This document shows positions 24,928 to 33,687 of a stretch of 64,000 bases of DNA, in pieces. The position numbers and the translations under genes are program-made. The stretch comes from Cryobacterium aureum (GTDB lineage: Bacteria > Actinomycetota > Actinomycetes > Actinomycetales > Microbacteriaceae): assembly GCF_002954245.1 (NCBI RefSeq), contig NZ_PPTG01000052.1, positions 1 to 64,000 on the forward strand, in the 5' to 3' direction. The notes below the pieces were generated by a model. The model was not told the DNA's origin. It saw only the letters and a program-made list of their open reading frames with translations, and searched no databases. Every line of letters starts with the position of its first letter. Position 1 is the first letter of the stretch.

Positions 24928-27900
24928 GTGACTTCAGTGACGGTGTCGATGCGGGTGATGAGCGCCGGCGACGGGTACAAATACCTGCTGCGCACCGTCG
25001 CCGCCGGTGACGGCAAACGCCTGCTGTCGACCCCGCTCACTCGGTATTACACCGAGGAAGGTACCCCGCCGGGCCGATGGATGAGCGGCGGACTCCGCGG
25101 CCTCGGCGAGGGACTCATCGTTAACGGCGACGTCGTTACCGAGGCACAGCTGCAGCTCCTCATCGGATTGGGCCGAGACCCGGTAACCGGCGAACCCCTT
25201 GGTCGCGCTTACCCGGTCTATCGCACTGCCGCCGACCGCGCCCTGGACGGGCCACGCGACGACGTTGGCCGATCTACCGAGCGGGCCGCGGCATCCGCTG
25301 TGGAGCAGCCCGACGAGAAACGGCGTCGCGCCGTTGCCGGCTACGACTTCACGTTTTCGATTCCGAAGTCGGCGAGCATCCTCTGGGGTGTTGCCGACGC
25401 GGCCGCGCAGGAGCGCATCGTGCAGGCCCACCATGCGGCGGTGGCGGAGGTGCTGGCGTACATGGAGCGCGAGGTGGCGGCGACGCGCACCGGCACGACG
25501 GCGCGGGGCGGTGCCGTCGCGCAGGTCGATGTGACCGGACTGATCGCGACGGCGTTCGATCACTTCGACAGCCGGGCCGGCGACCCGCACCTGCACACGC
25601 ACGTCGTGATCAGCAACAAGGTGCAGACCGTGCTCGACGGCAAGTGGCGCTCGCTCGACGGCCGGCCGATGCACGAGGCCGTGGTGGCGCTCTCGGAACT
25701 GCACGAGACCCTGTTCGCCGATGAGCTCACGCGATTGCTCGGCGTGCAGTGGGAGCAGCGGGAGCGGGGGCGTGATCGCCACCCCGCGTGGGCCCTGACG
25801 GATGTGCCGGAGGCGCTCGTTGCGGAATTCTCAACGCGGTCCCGGCACATCGACGTCGAGACGGACCGTTTGATCGAGGAGTATGTAACCAGTCACGGGC
25901 GACGTCCGAAGCCGGTGACGATCATGAAGCTGCGCGCGCAAGCCACACTCGCCACCCGGCCGGCAAAGCAGGTGCACTCGCTGGCGGATCTCACGGCGGC
26001 GTGGCGGGAACGGGCTTCACGCGTGCTCGGAAACGAAGTATTGACGGTCGCCGAGTCGTCGCCGGTGTTGCTGCGTGCCGAGGATCTGCCTCGCGAGACA
26101 GTGGATGCGCTCGGGGCGAGCGTGATGACGGCCGTCAGCGAGAAGCGCGCCACCTGGCGGCACTGGAATCTCACCGCCGAGGCCGCGCGCCAAACGATGC
26201 CGTACCGGTTCGCGTCGGCCTCCGATCGGGAAGCCGTCGTCGGCCTCATAGTGGATGCTGCCGAGCGCGCGTCCCTGCGCCTCACGCCGCCAGAGCTCGC
26301 CGTGAGCCCTGTGGAGTTTCAGCGGGATAATGGGACGTCGATGTTTCGGCCGAAGCACTCCGTCGTGTTCACGTCGACCGAGCTGCTCGAGGCGGAGACT
26401 CGCCTGCTCGAGCGGGCTGCGCTTCTGACCGCACCACGGGTGGCGCTTGGGTCGGCTGCTTCTTCTCGGTTGCCGGGTGGCGGCCGGCTTGCCGATGACC
26501 AGCTCGCGGCGCTTTCCTCGGTTGCTGGTTCGGGCCGTGTCATCGATGTGCTCGTGGGGCCGGCTGGCGCGGGCAAGACGACGGCGATGAACGCGCTTCG
26601 GCGGGCTTGGGAATCAGAACGCGGTTTGGGCTCAGTCGTCGGGCTTGCTCCCTCGGCTGCCGCGGCGACAGTACTGGCGACGGATCTCGGTATCGCGACC
26701 GAGAACTTGGCTAAGTGGTGGCAGACCCATATTGACCAGAGTTCGTCGTTTCGAGCTGGCCAGCTCGTGATCATCGACGAGGCCTCGCTGGCGGGCACGC
26801 TGCCTCTGGATCGGGTCACCGCGCTGGCTGCTTCGGCGGGCGCGAAGGTGTTGTTGGTCGGCGACTACGCCCAGCTGCAGTCGGTCGAGGCGGGCGGTGC
26901 GTTCTCGCTGCTCGTGCACGATCGAGCGGATGCGCCCGAACTCGTCGACGTGCACCGTTTCGTGCACGAGTGGGAGAAGACGGCCTCCCTCGGACTGCGC
27001 CAAGGCAACCCCGACGTGATCGACCGGTACTCCGCCCACGACCGCCTGCGCGATGGCAGCACCGAGGCGATGGCGAATGCCGCCTACGAGGCGTGGCGGG
27101 CGGACATCCGCTCGGGCAAGTCGGCCGTGCTGATCAGCGACTCGAACGAGGCCGTCGCGGCGCTGAACGTGCGCGCTCGCAGCGAACTGATTCTGGAGGG
27201 ACGTGTCGATGCGCTGCACGAAGTCGCCCTGCACGACGGAACCCGCGCCGCCGTCGGTGACACGGTCATCACACGCCGTAACGATCGTCGGCTGTATGCG
27301 TCGCGCAGTTGGGTGCGGAACGGGGACCGGTGGAATGTCATCGGCGTGCATCGGAACGGTTCGGTCGAGGTGCGGCGGCTGGGTCGCCGGTGGGGCAGCA
27401 CGGTGCTGCTGCCCGCGTCGTACGTCGCTCAGCATGTCGAGCTGGGCTACGCGGTCACCTCGCACCGGGCGCAGGGAATCACGACCGACACCGGTCACGT
27501 CGTCGTCGCGCCGAGCATGCCCCGCGAGAACCTGTACGTCGCGATGACGCGGGGCCGCGAGGCGAACACCGCCTACGTCGCCGTCGACCGGCCCGATGTC
27601 GCCCACGTCGGGCCGCGGCCTGGCGACGTGGCGGACGGGACGGCGCGCAGCATCCTCTGTGGCATTTTGCAGCACGTCGGCGCCGAGCTGTCCGCACACG
27701 AGACTCTAGCGGCCGAGCAGGATGCCTGGGGCTCGGTGGCGCAACTCGCGGCGGAGTACGAGACCCTCGCGGCGGCCGCGCAGCACGACCGGTGGGCTTC
27801 TCTCCTGCGAGCGAGCGGTCTATCGCCGGGCCAGGCATTGGACGTGATCAATTCGGATGCCTTCGGGCCGTTGACCGCGGAGCTCCGGCGAGCCGACGCG

Positions 27901-28440
27901 CACTATGTCGACGTTGCGAGCCTGCTGCCGCGCGTAGTCGCGGCCCGCGGGTTCGAGGATGCCCAGAACATCGCGGCGGTGCTGCGCGCCAGGGTCGCTG
28001 CGGTCGTATCGCGAGATTCCGGAGCAGGTCGAACGCGCCGTGCGCCGCGTCTCGTAGCCGGGCTAATCCCGCGTGCGCTCGGGCCGATGGATACTGCCAT
28101 GCAAGAGGCGTTGGTCGAGCGCGCCGACCTGATCGAATCGCGAGCTGCCGCCGTGCTCGACCAGGCGCTACTAGCGAGGGAGCCGTGGACTCGAGCGCTC
28201 GGCCCCGCGCCCCTCGGGGCGGCCGCAGTCGCGTGGCACCAAAACGGATGCGCCGTCGCGGCCTACCGAGACCGCTACGGCATCACGGGCGCTCGCCCGC
28301 TCGGTGCGGCACCGGAGTCGACGGCACAGAAACTCGACGCCGCGCGCGCTCGGGTTGCCCTTAAAACCATCAATCGTCTCGCGCAAGCGCCCCCCGACTA
28401 CGTGTCCAGCCCGGTTGTAGCCGCGGCCCTAGAGCTGTAA
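24928..28440 (+). CDS. traA: MobF/TraA-type conjugative relaxase-helicase
   Basis: The 1170-residue protein nicks and unwinds DNA at an origin of transfer. The N-terminal TrwC relaxase domain (about 10-370) has GYDFTFSIPKSASILWGV and the three-His metal site in DPHLHTHVVISN (about 218-229). The C-terminal RecD-like helicase has Walker A GPAGAGKTT (about 543), IIDEASLAGT, LLVGDYAQLQSVEAGG and the UvrD-type VTSHRAQG. The start at 24928 is GTG or ATG within a run of in-frame options; an AGGTGAC sequence precedes GTG 24940, so the N-terminus is uncertain by a few residues. No coupling protein or type IV secretion gene accompanies it, so the element could at most be mobilised. Confidence 0.93.
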   Translation: MTSVTVSMRVMSAGDGYKYLLRTVAAGDGKRLLSTPLTRYYTEEGTPPGRWMSGGLRGLGEGLIVNGDVVTEAQLQLLIGLGRDPVTGEPLGRAYPVYRTAADRALDGPRDDVGRSTERAAASAVEQPDEKRRRAVAGYDFTFSIPKSASILWGVADAAAQERIVQAHHAAVAEVLAYMEREVAATRTGTTARGGAVAQVDVTGLIATAFDHFDSRAGDPHLHTHVVISNKVQTVLDGKWRSLDGRPMHEAVVALSELHETLFADELTRLLGVQWEQRERGRDRHPAWALTDVPEALVAEFSTRSRHIDVETDRLIEEYVTSHGRRPKPVTIMKLRAQATLATRPAKQVHSLADLTAAWRERASRVLGNEVLTVAESSPVLLRAEDLPRETVDALGASVMTAVSEKRATWRHWNLTAEAARQTMPYRFASASDREAVVGLIVDAAERASLRLTPPELAVSPVEFQRDNGTSMFRPKHSVVFTSTELLEAETRLLERAALLTAPRVALGSAASSRLPGGGRLADDQLAALSSVAGSGRVIDVLVGPAGAGKTTAMNALRRAWESERGLGSVVGLAPSAAAATVLATDLGIATENLAKWWQTHIDQSSSFRAGQLVIIDEASLAGTLPLDRVTALAASAGAKVLLVGDYAQLQSVEAGGAFSLLVHDRADAPELVDVHRFVHEWEKTASLGLRQGNPDVIDRYSAHDRLRDGSTEAMANAAYEAWRADIRSGKSAVLISDSNEAVAALNVRARSELILEGRVDALHEVALHDGTRAAVGDTVITRRNDRRLYASRSWVRNGDRWNVIGVHRNGSVEVRRLGRRWGSTVLLPASYVAQHVELGYAVTSHRAQGITTDTGHVVVAPSMPRENLYVAMTRGREANTAYVAVDRPDVAHVGPRPGDVADGTARSILCGILQHVGAELSAHETLAAEQDAWGSVAQLAAEYETLAAAAQHDRWASLLRASGLSPGQALDVINSDAFGPLTAELRRADAHYVDVASLLPRVVAARGFEDAQNIAAVLRARVAAVVSRDSGAGRTRRAPRLVAGLIPRALGPMDTAMQEALVERADLIESRAAAVLDQALLAREPWTRALGPAPLGAAAVAWHQNGCAVAAYRDRYGITGARPLGAAPESTAQKLDAARARVALKTINRLAQAPPDYVSSPVVAAALEL

Positions 28441-28732
28441 ATCATCAGACTGGAGTCCCTAGCGCATGCCATGCAGTTGAATAGTTTGCCAAAAGCCCCT
28501 GTGCCTATTACTTTTGAAGCCCGTAATTCAAACCATGTATTCGACAGATGGCCACCAGACAATCCAGACGAATTACTTTTCCAAGACCAGCTATATTTCG
28601 TAGATGCGTCTTTCTCTTCGACGGTCGACTTCGTGTCGAATTTGCAACGGCGCTGAAACTGATTTCGCACGGATAGTGTTAGGGCCCTTGGCGCGCTCGT
28701 TCACCGACCGGGGATCAGGCTTCAGCGTTCCC

Positions 28733-30097
28733 CTAATAGTCAACGATCGTAAATACGCTAGTTTGGGTCCGGTCTGCCTCTGTCTTGATGAAAATCGTGA
28801 CATTATCATCAAGCCGGTAGCCAGAGAAGATTGGGCCGCGATGACGTAAGGCTTCTGACGTGCTAATGACCTCGAATTCTCGCCACAAATTTCGCTCATT
28901 CGCAGCCGCCTCCTCTTGATCCACGTCACCCCAGTCGCCGCGCATATGGCGTTGGACGAGCAGGTCAATTTCGACAAAGCGGCCTTCCTCCGCAAGCGCT
29001 GCGACCGATAGCCCTGTATCGACGACACCAATTTCGAGCGCCCACGACGATTTCCAGTCCGGGCTTGGGCGTTTGTATTCAAAGTTGAGGGGGATCCGGT
29101 CTGAAAAGTCAAAAACGTCCGATTCCTGCTGGATATCGGACTCCAATGAAACCAGCGCCGACCCGTATAGGCTGGCTCCTCGCGCCCCTGCAAGGCGCAG
29201 AATCTCACGCAGATCAGTGGTCGAAGGTACGTCGGCGTTTGGCTCGTCTGTTTTCACCCCGGGGATCATCTCCTCCACGAGGACAGGGAGGACGAGCTCC
29301 ATGCATTCGGCCCGGAGCCCCACTTCGTGCAGCGGTGCATGCTCTTGTCCTTCTGAACGGGCGATCATTGAATCAATTTTCATCACCATTCCGAGGGATT
29401 CGAGAGCGACGCGACATGCGGCTGCGGCACTGGCTAGCGTCCAGCCCCTCTGCCGTCTGTGGCTGTCCAGGCATACGGCCAGCGCGCCAAACAGATCACA
29501 CACAATCTCTTCAACAAAACGCGGCTTATTGAGCATCGGCAGGAGTCGGGATCGCTTCTCGTCCCACTCCGCAGTGGTTGATGCTTTCGCAGAGCCGTCG
29601 GCCCATGAATGCAGGTACCAGTCATCAATGAACAAGTGATGGTCCTGATATAGCATCAAGGAATTGTCCAGCGAGTGATCTGCACGGGGGCTACGAAAGG
29701 GCGAGTACTCGTCAAAAGAAGTTCCTTGTGACGACTTCAATATTTCTACGACCCGTGCAGATATTAATTCGAATGCGTGATGATCGGCCGTTTCCAGAAA
29801 GTGCATTTGCTCGTGAGCCAGAGCGAAGCGCTCTTGCAATTCAGTAGTCAGCCAGATGCTGAAGACACTTTCTGCGTCGGAGTAGTAGTCGTTCGAGTTG
29901 TCGACAGGAGTGCGATCAAGCAAGGCCGCCGCCTTTGACGCCTGCCGATCCGCTTCCGCAGATAGACCGGCCACGCTTAGTCGGACTGAGCACACTGTGC
30001 GAACGAGTGATTCTGCAACGGCCAGGGGCTGGGGGTGAGGGAGCTGAAGCGCGAAAATGTTCAGCAGACTTCCAAGCCCGGCATCCCAAACGATCAC
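28733..30097 (-). CDS. putative HExxH metallopeptidase-like protein of unknown family
   Basis: The 454-residue protein starts at GTG 30097. Residues about 95-105 include ALAHEQMHFLE, a HExxH zinc-binding motif in a helical context, followed eight residues later by DHHAFE that could supply further ligands. The remainder is helical and shows no known domain. The gene is less GC-rich than its neighbours, which fits horizontal origin. It is followed upstream (same strand) by a short EACC1-like ORF, so it could be the effector of a small conflict module. The 290 bases between traA and this gene hold no supportable ORF. Confidence 0.65.
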   Translation of the reverse strand: MIVWDAGLGSLLNIFALQLPHPQPLAVAESLVRTVCSVRLSVAGLSAEADRQASKAAALLDRTPVDNSNDYYSDAESVFSIWLTTELQERFALAHEQMHFLETADHHAFELISARVVEILKSSQGTSFDEYSPFRSPRADHSLDNSLMLYQDHHLFIDDWYLHSWADGSAKASTTAEWDEKRSRLLPMLNKPRFVEEIVCDLFGALAVCLDSHRRQRGWTLASAAAACRVALESLGMVMKIDSMIARSEGQEHAPLHEVGLRAECMELVLPVLVEEMIPGVKTDEPNADVPSTTDLREILRLAGARGASLYGSALVSLESDIQQESDVFDFSDRIPLNFEYKRPSPDWKSSWALEIGVVDTGLSVAALAEEGRFVEIDLLVQRHMRGDWGDVDQEEAAANERNLWREFEVISTSEALRHRGPIFSGYRLDDNVTIFIKTEADRTQTSVFTIVDY

Positions 30098-30304
30098 GGT
30101 ACTTGGACCGCGACCTAACGTCGCAGGGAGCGCGCGCGCTGTGGACGCCTAAAAGGCTAGGTGCCGACGTTGATGTGCCCGCAATATGGCGGATGGCATT
30201 CCAAAGGCTGACGTTTCGACCGGACACCGTCTCGAGCTCATGGTCGTCGAGTTGACGGCCGATCGGGTTACCCCAACGGGTTGATACGTAAATCGGGAGG
30301 GCGA

Positions 30305-30670
30305 TCAACTTTCGGGCGGTTCATTAAAGCCGAAGGTTTTGTCCAAAGCTGAAATCACTTTTACCGTGTCGCGACGATTCATACCGTCGATAACGATATC
30401 CCGACCGTTGTAGGTCACGCGCGAATTCTTTAGTTGATCAGAACGTGTGATTAGCCAAGTCCTTACTGTGGCCCAAATCGCCGTTGCACTCGCCGTAGTC
30501 GTGCCAAGAGGCAGGAGTAAGTCCAGAAAATTTGCGCCGTCAAAATACCTTTGCTCGGTCACATCTGAATCCCGACCGAGGGACGATGCCAAGTCAGCAA
30601 GGTCGTCGCGGTCAGCGGGAAGAACTCCAATTATTATGGCTGGCTCCGTCATGTGGCCAGCATAGAGCAC
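30305..30670 (-). CDS. small protein resembling EACC1 (effector-associated component)
   Basis: The product is 121 residues from GTG 30670 or 115 from ATG 30652. The layout fits effector-associated constant component 1: a short N-terminal alpha/beta half, a Thr/Ala/Ser helix (TTTASATAIWATVRTWLIT), then VTYNGRDIVIDG and a final helix. EACC1 proteins are small partners of effectors in bacterial conflict systems. The match is by pattern, not by a hard motif. It lies 207 bases upstream of the HExxH gene on the same strand. Confidence 0.55.
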   Translation of the reverse strand: MLYAGHMTEPAIIIGVLPADRDDLADLASSLGRDSDVTEQRYFDGANFLDLLLPLGTTTASATAIWATVRTWLITRSDQLKNSRVTYNGRDIVIDGMNRRDTVKVISALDKTFGFNEPPES

Positions 30671-30778
30671 ACAAGGCCGTTACCTAATAGCTGCGCGTTG
30701 TCTAGTCGCGGTGGGTCGAGTCGTTGGCGACCCGCGAGGATGCGGCATAGTGGGGAAGACGACGAATGAGGGCAATAC

Positions 30779-31324
30779 ATGGATGGACTGATCGCGAACA
30801 TATCCTTTGCCGTTCTTGGCGCGGGAATTTCGCTAATCTCCGGGCTCATGCTCGAGAGGTCGAAAAGGAAAAATGAGTTGCAAACGCGTTGGGATCAGCC
30901 GAGGCTGGAGGCATACATGAAATTCGGTTCTGTCATTTCGGGAGCGCTCAAGGCTTCGGATAAGGCCGCTGGTGGGTCGGCCATGGAGGGTTCAGGCGAA
31001 CTCTATGAAGCGATCCTAATACTGAGCTCCTCACGGTCGGCGCTGGCGGCACAAGCAGCTAGAGCCGACAGTGACGCCTATGTTCAGAGCCTGCCAATGG
31101 CCCCGGAACTTGGGCCCAGCACTTCCAGGGATTGGGAAATCGACTCTGCTGGCCATGCGATAGCGCCACCGGGTATGGAATTGGGTATCCGAGGGCTCCA
31201 AGACTCTGGCTTTTCGAGCCTCACCTCCTTTTACGAAGCCGTACGCGCGGAGTTAGGAATTGCGGCTTTGGATCGCAACCAACTAAACGATCAACGGCGC
31301 GAGTCTTACCGGAGGGCTCAGTAG
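30779..31324 (+). CDS. membrane-anchored hypothetical protein
   Basis: The 181-residue product has a single hydrophobic N-terminal segment (about 4-24: IANISFAVLGAGISLISGLM) followed by positively charged residues, so it is predicted to be inner-membrane anchored with a cytoplasmic C-terminal domain. That domain is mostly helical with no recognised family. The gene is divergent from the EACC1-like gene, with about 110 bases between them that must hold both promoters. Confidence 0.6.
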   Translation: MDGLIANISFAVLGAGISLISGLMLERSKRKNELQTRWDQPRLEAYMKFGSVISGALKASDKAAGGSAMEGSGELYEAILILSSSRSALAAQAARADSDAYVQSLPMAPELGPSTSRDWEIDSAGHAIAPPGMELGIRGLQDSGFSSLTSFYEAVRAELGIAALDRNQLNDQRRESYRRAQ

Positions 31325-31665
31325 GTTAGCTCGGAGGAACGAACACGCAGATCGCTTGCCAGTCGTCTCCGGCGTTTGTCACCCTGCCGATCGGCAACAT
31401 CGACCACCGTCCTGAGACCGACTCGCTCGGCCGACGGTTCGACGCCGAGTGCGCCCGCCCGGTAGGAGCGGAGCCAGTTGCCTCCGATGTCGACGTCGGA
31501 AAATCCGGTCGCGGTGCCCGCCAAGCAGTAGACCGGCAGATTGACGGAAATGCCTTCTAGCGGAATTTTACTGTAGCGGGCCCGGAGCCGGGTAATGAAG
31601 GCCCGATACAGATCGTCCGGCGCGCACAGAAATGATGACACTCGCCCACCCACCAGCGGCGTCAA
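31318..31665 (-). CDS. doubtful hypothetical ORF
   Basis: A 115-codon frame on the minus strand begins MTPLVGGRVSSFLCAPDDLY. No domain is recognised, and it overlaps the end of the upstream gene on the other strand by seven bases. It could be a fragment of a larger decayed gene, because the neighbouring 400 bases also contain broken coding traces. Reported with low confidence. Confidence 0.25.
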   Translation of the reverse strand: MTPLVGGRVSSFLCAPDDLYRAFITRLRARYSKIPLEGISVNLPVYCLAGTATGFSDVDIGGNWLRSYRAGALGVEPSAERVGLRTVVDVADRQGDKRRRRLASDLRVRSSELTY

Positions 31666-32041
31666 AGCGTTCGATCGTTGAATATCCAGGGCATTTCGAG
31701 CGACGACGGCGCAAGGAGTGGGGCGGCGTTGGGAAAACGTGACCTATAAATCCAGCGCCCGGTAGAAGTCCAGCGCATTGTCCGAGTCGGCGCACGGCAC
31801 TACCAGATGTGTTCGCTTGCCCGTGATCGTGTCCAGAATTTCGCGGGGCGGGTAGGCGCTTCCTAGGGCAGGGAAGCGCAGTCAAGCATGCACTCTGAGT
31901 TAGCGCGCGCGGCACTTTTGCTTGACGGCATCCCGTTCTAAAATGTTTGTAGGCAACCTCCATTACGCGCCATCGCCCGTCGCGATGGCATGATATTCAG
32001 TCCTTCAGGTTCTTGTTGCCGAACATCTGAAAGGCCGCGCC
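31666..32041. other. decayed stretch, coding traces only
   Basis: There is no complete gene. The minus strand between about 31860 and 31746 reads AYPPREILDTITGKRTHLVV followed by PCADSDNALDFYRALDL and a stop. It looks like the start of a VOC-fold or similar protein cut short. The rest shows no coding signal that I can defend. Confidence 0.35.
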
Positions 32042-32428
32042 ATGTTCGAAATCATTCTGGCCGCCACCGCACGCAGCTACTTCTTCTTGCGCCGCTTCAT
32101 GCCGACCGCCATCCTGATCGACGCGATCAACACACGGCGCGGGCTGAAGTGGGGCCTGCCAGCGATGCTGCTCGCCGTTCCGTATGCGATGGCTGCTGTC
32201 TACTGCCGAGCTCAGATTGAAGCCGGTGGTGCGGGCTGGCTGAACCTTCTCGTGGTGCTGTTCCTTTGGAACATGCTCAAGTTTGTTTTGATCGGGCCCA
32301 TCAGCCTGCTGAAGTTGATCGCGGTCCGCGTTCGTGAAGCCGTGGCGCGCCGTCGCAGGGCGCGGACGCTGCTCGCTGACGGCGTTGAGAGCCTCGATGA
32401 GCCAGTGCTCGTGTCGAGACACGGCTGA
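32042..32428 (+). CDS. small membrane protein typical of actinobacterial mobile elements
   Basis: The 128-residue protein has two hydrophobic segments (GLPAMLLAVPYAMAAVY and WLNLLVVLFLWNMLKFVLIG) and an Arg-rich C-terminal tail (VREAVARRRRARTLL). I recall similar ORFs near TraA-type relaxases, sometimes labelled sulfate permease without support. Function is unknown; a role in conjugation or mating-pair functions is only a guess from location. Confidence 0.6.
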   Translation: MFEIILAATARSYFFLRRFMPTAILIDAINTRRGLKWGLPAMLLAVPYAMAAVYCRAQIEAGGAGWLNLLVVLFLWNMLKFVLIGPISLLKLIAVRVREAVARRRRARTLLADGVESLDEPVLVSRHG

Positions 32429-32504
32429 CGCCACGTCACAGTCGGCGTACCTCCTAATAGCGGCATGATTGGCTCACACACGTCCGCGCACAGGAGGCTT
32501 TACT

Positions 32505-32771
32505 ATGACCATCCCGCAGGAACAGTTCGACGACCTGCTCAGCCGGACCGCACTCGCTGCGCTGTTCTACTTTCCGGAGGTTGCCGTCGACGATGACGGC
32601 CCCAACCTGCAGAACGACATCGCGTACTGCTTGGAGCCCGTCGCCGGGATCGCAGACGAAGATGCCGAGCGGCTCCGCGTAGCTGTCGGGCGCGTGATTA
32701 CGAATCCGACGACGCACCGCTCCGAACTTCTTGCTTTGGCCATCGAGCTGGCCCCGCCGCCCGCCGAGTAG
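32505..32771 (+). CDS. small acidic hypothetical protein
   Basis: The 88-residue, acidic and mainly helical product has no recognised domain. ATG 32505 is chosen because a strong ribosome site AGGAGG (32492-32497) lies seven bases upstream; the open frame extends 36 bases further but without a site. It ends eight bases before the next coding region, so both are probably in one transcript. Confidence 0.6.
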   Translation: MTIPQEQFDDLLSRTALAALFYFPEVAVDDDGPNLQNDIAYCLEPVAGIADEDAERLRVAVGRVITNPTTHRSELLALAIELAPPPAE

Positions 32772-32779
32772 CAGCGATC

Positions 32780-33448
32780 ATGAACGACTTATCTGGGGAA
32801 GCCGGAGCAGCATGGAAGGCGCTGGCGGAGCATCCGTCTGTCGATGACACGGCGGAGAAGCGACGCCAGTATGTGGCGGCGAACCGTGACAGGATCCGCG
32901 AGCTGAATCGTCTCTGGCGTTCGCAAAATCTCGACCGGGCCCGGGAGCTCAATCGGGACTCGATGCGTCGGGCCGCGGCTCGCCGGCACCGAGAGTCGGA
33001 GGTGCGTGCGCGGGGGAGAGAGCGGGCGAAGCGGTGGCGGGTGGAGCATCCGGAGCGCCGGCGTGAGTATTAGCAGCGGTGGGTGGCGGAGAATCGCGAG
33101 AAGGTGCGCGAGTACTACAACCGCTACTACGAGGCCCATCGCGAAGAGGTGAACGCCCAGGCCGCGGCCAGGCGAGATGCGGACCCGGAGCGGACGAAGC
33201 AGATCACCCGGCAGTGGGCGGAGCGCAACAAGGAACGCCGTGCCGAGTTGCAGCGCAATCGGCGCAGCGACCCGGAGATCTACCAGTCCGAGCTAGAGGA
33301 CAACGCTGCGGCACGACGGCTGACGCGCAGCCTGAGTCGGGGCGGGCTCCCGCCGAAACTTCTGCACGCGACGACTGCGGCTGAGCGCCGGGCGAATGTG
33401 CGTGAGGCCGACGCCTATTTCAACCTCGATCGAAAAGAGCGACCACCG
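32780..33448 (+). pseudogene. Arg/Glu-rich helical protein interrupted by an in-frame amber codon
   Basis: ATG 32780 opens a frame rich in charged repeats (AANRDRIRELNRLWRSQNL, then RRREY) that stops at TAG 33071-33073. The same frame continues immediately with the same composition (RWVAENREKVREYYNRYY, then DADPERTKQITRQWAERNK) up to about 33448. The pattern is one gene with a nonsense mutation rather than two. Such K/R/E-rich repeat proteins accompany relaxase genes in actinobacterial elements. Beyond 33450 the frame runs antisense to the decarboxylase and is not meaningful; 33450-33687 holds no gene. Confidence 0.65.
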
Positions 33449-33687
33449 GCGGCGACGCGAACGACGACTGGGCCGTGCGCGGGCGAGAGTCGCCACCTCA
33501 AGGACCTTGAGCAGCGATGCACCGATTCAGCGTCGACCCGCTGCCTCGTCTTCATGCACAGAACAGCGGAAAGAAGCGGGAGAAATGAAGAGGAGTGTGG
33601 AAAAGCCAGTACTCATATTCGCCAACACAAACCCGAAGACAGGGAAACTCTCGTAGATGAATTTTCAAACGACATCAGGAGCCAGTT

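Noticed and set aside
27309-28364. 351-codon plus-strand open frame within the relaxase gene
   Set aside because: Arg/Ala-rich frame shadow of the relaxase-helicase C-terminus, which has conserved motifs in its own frame.
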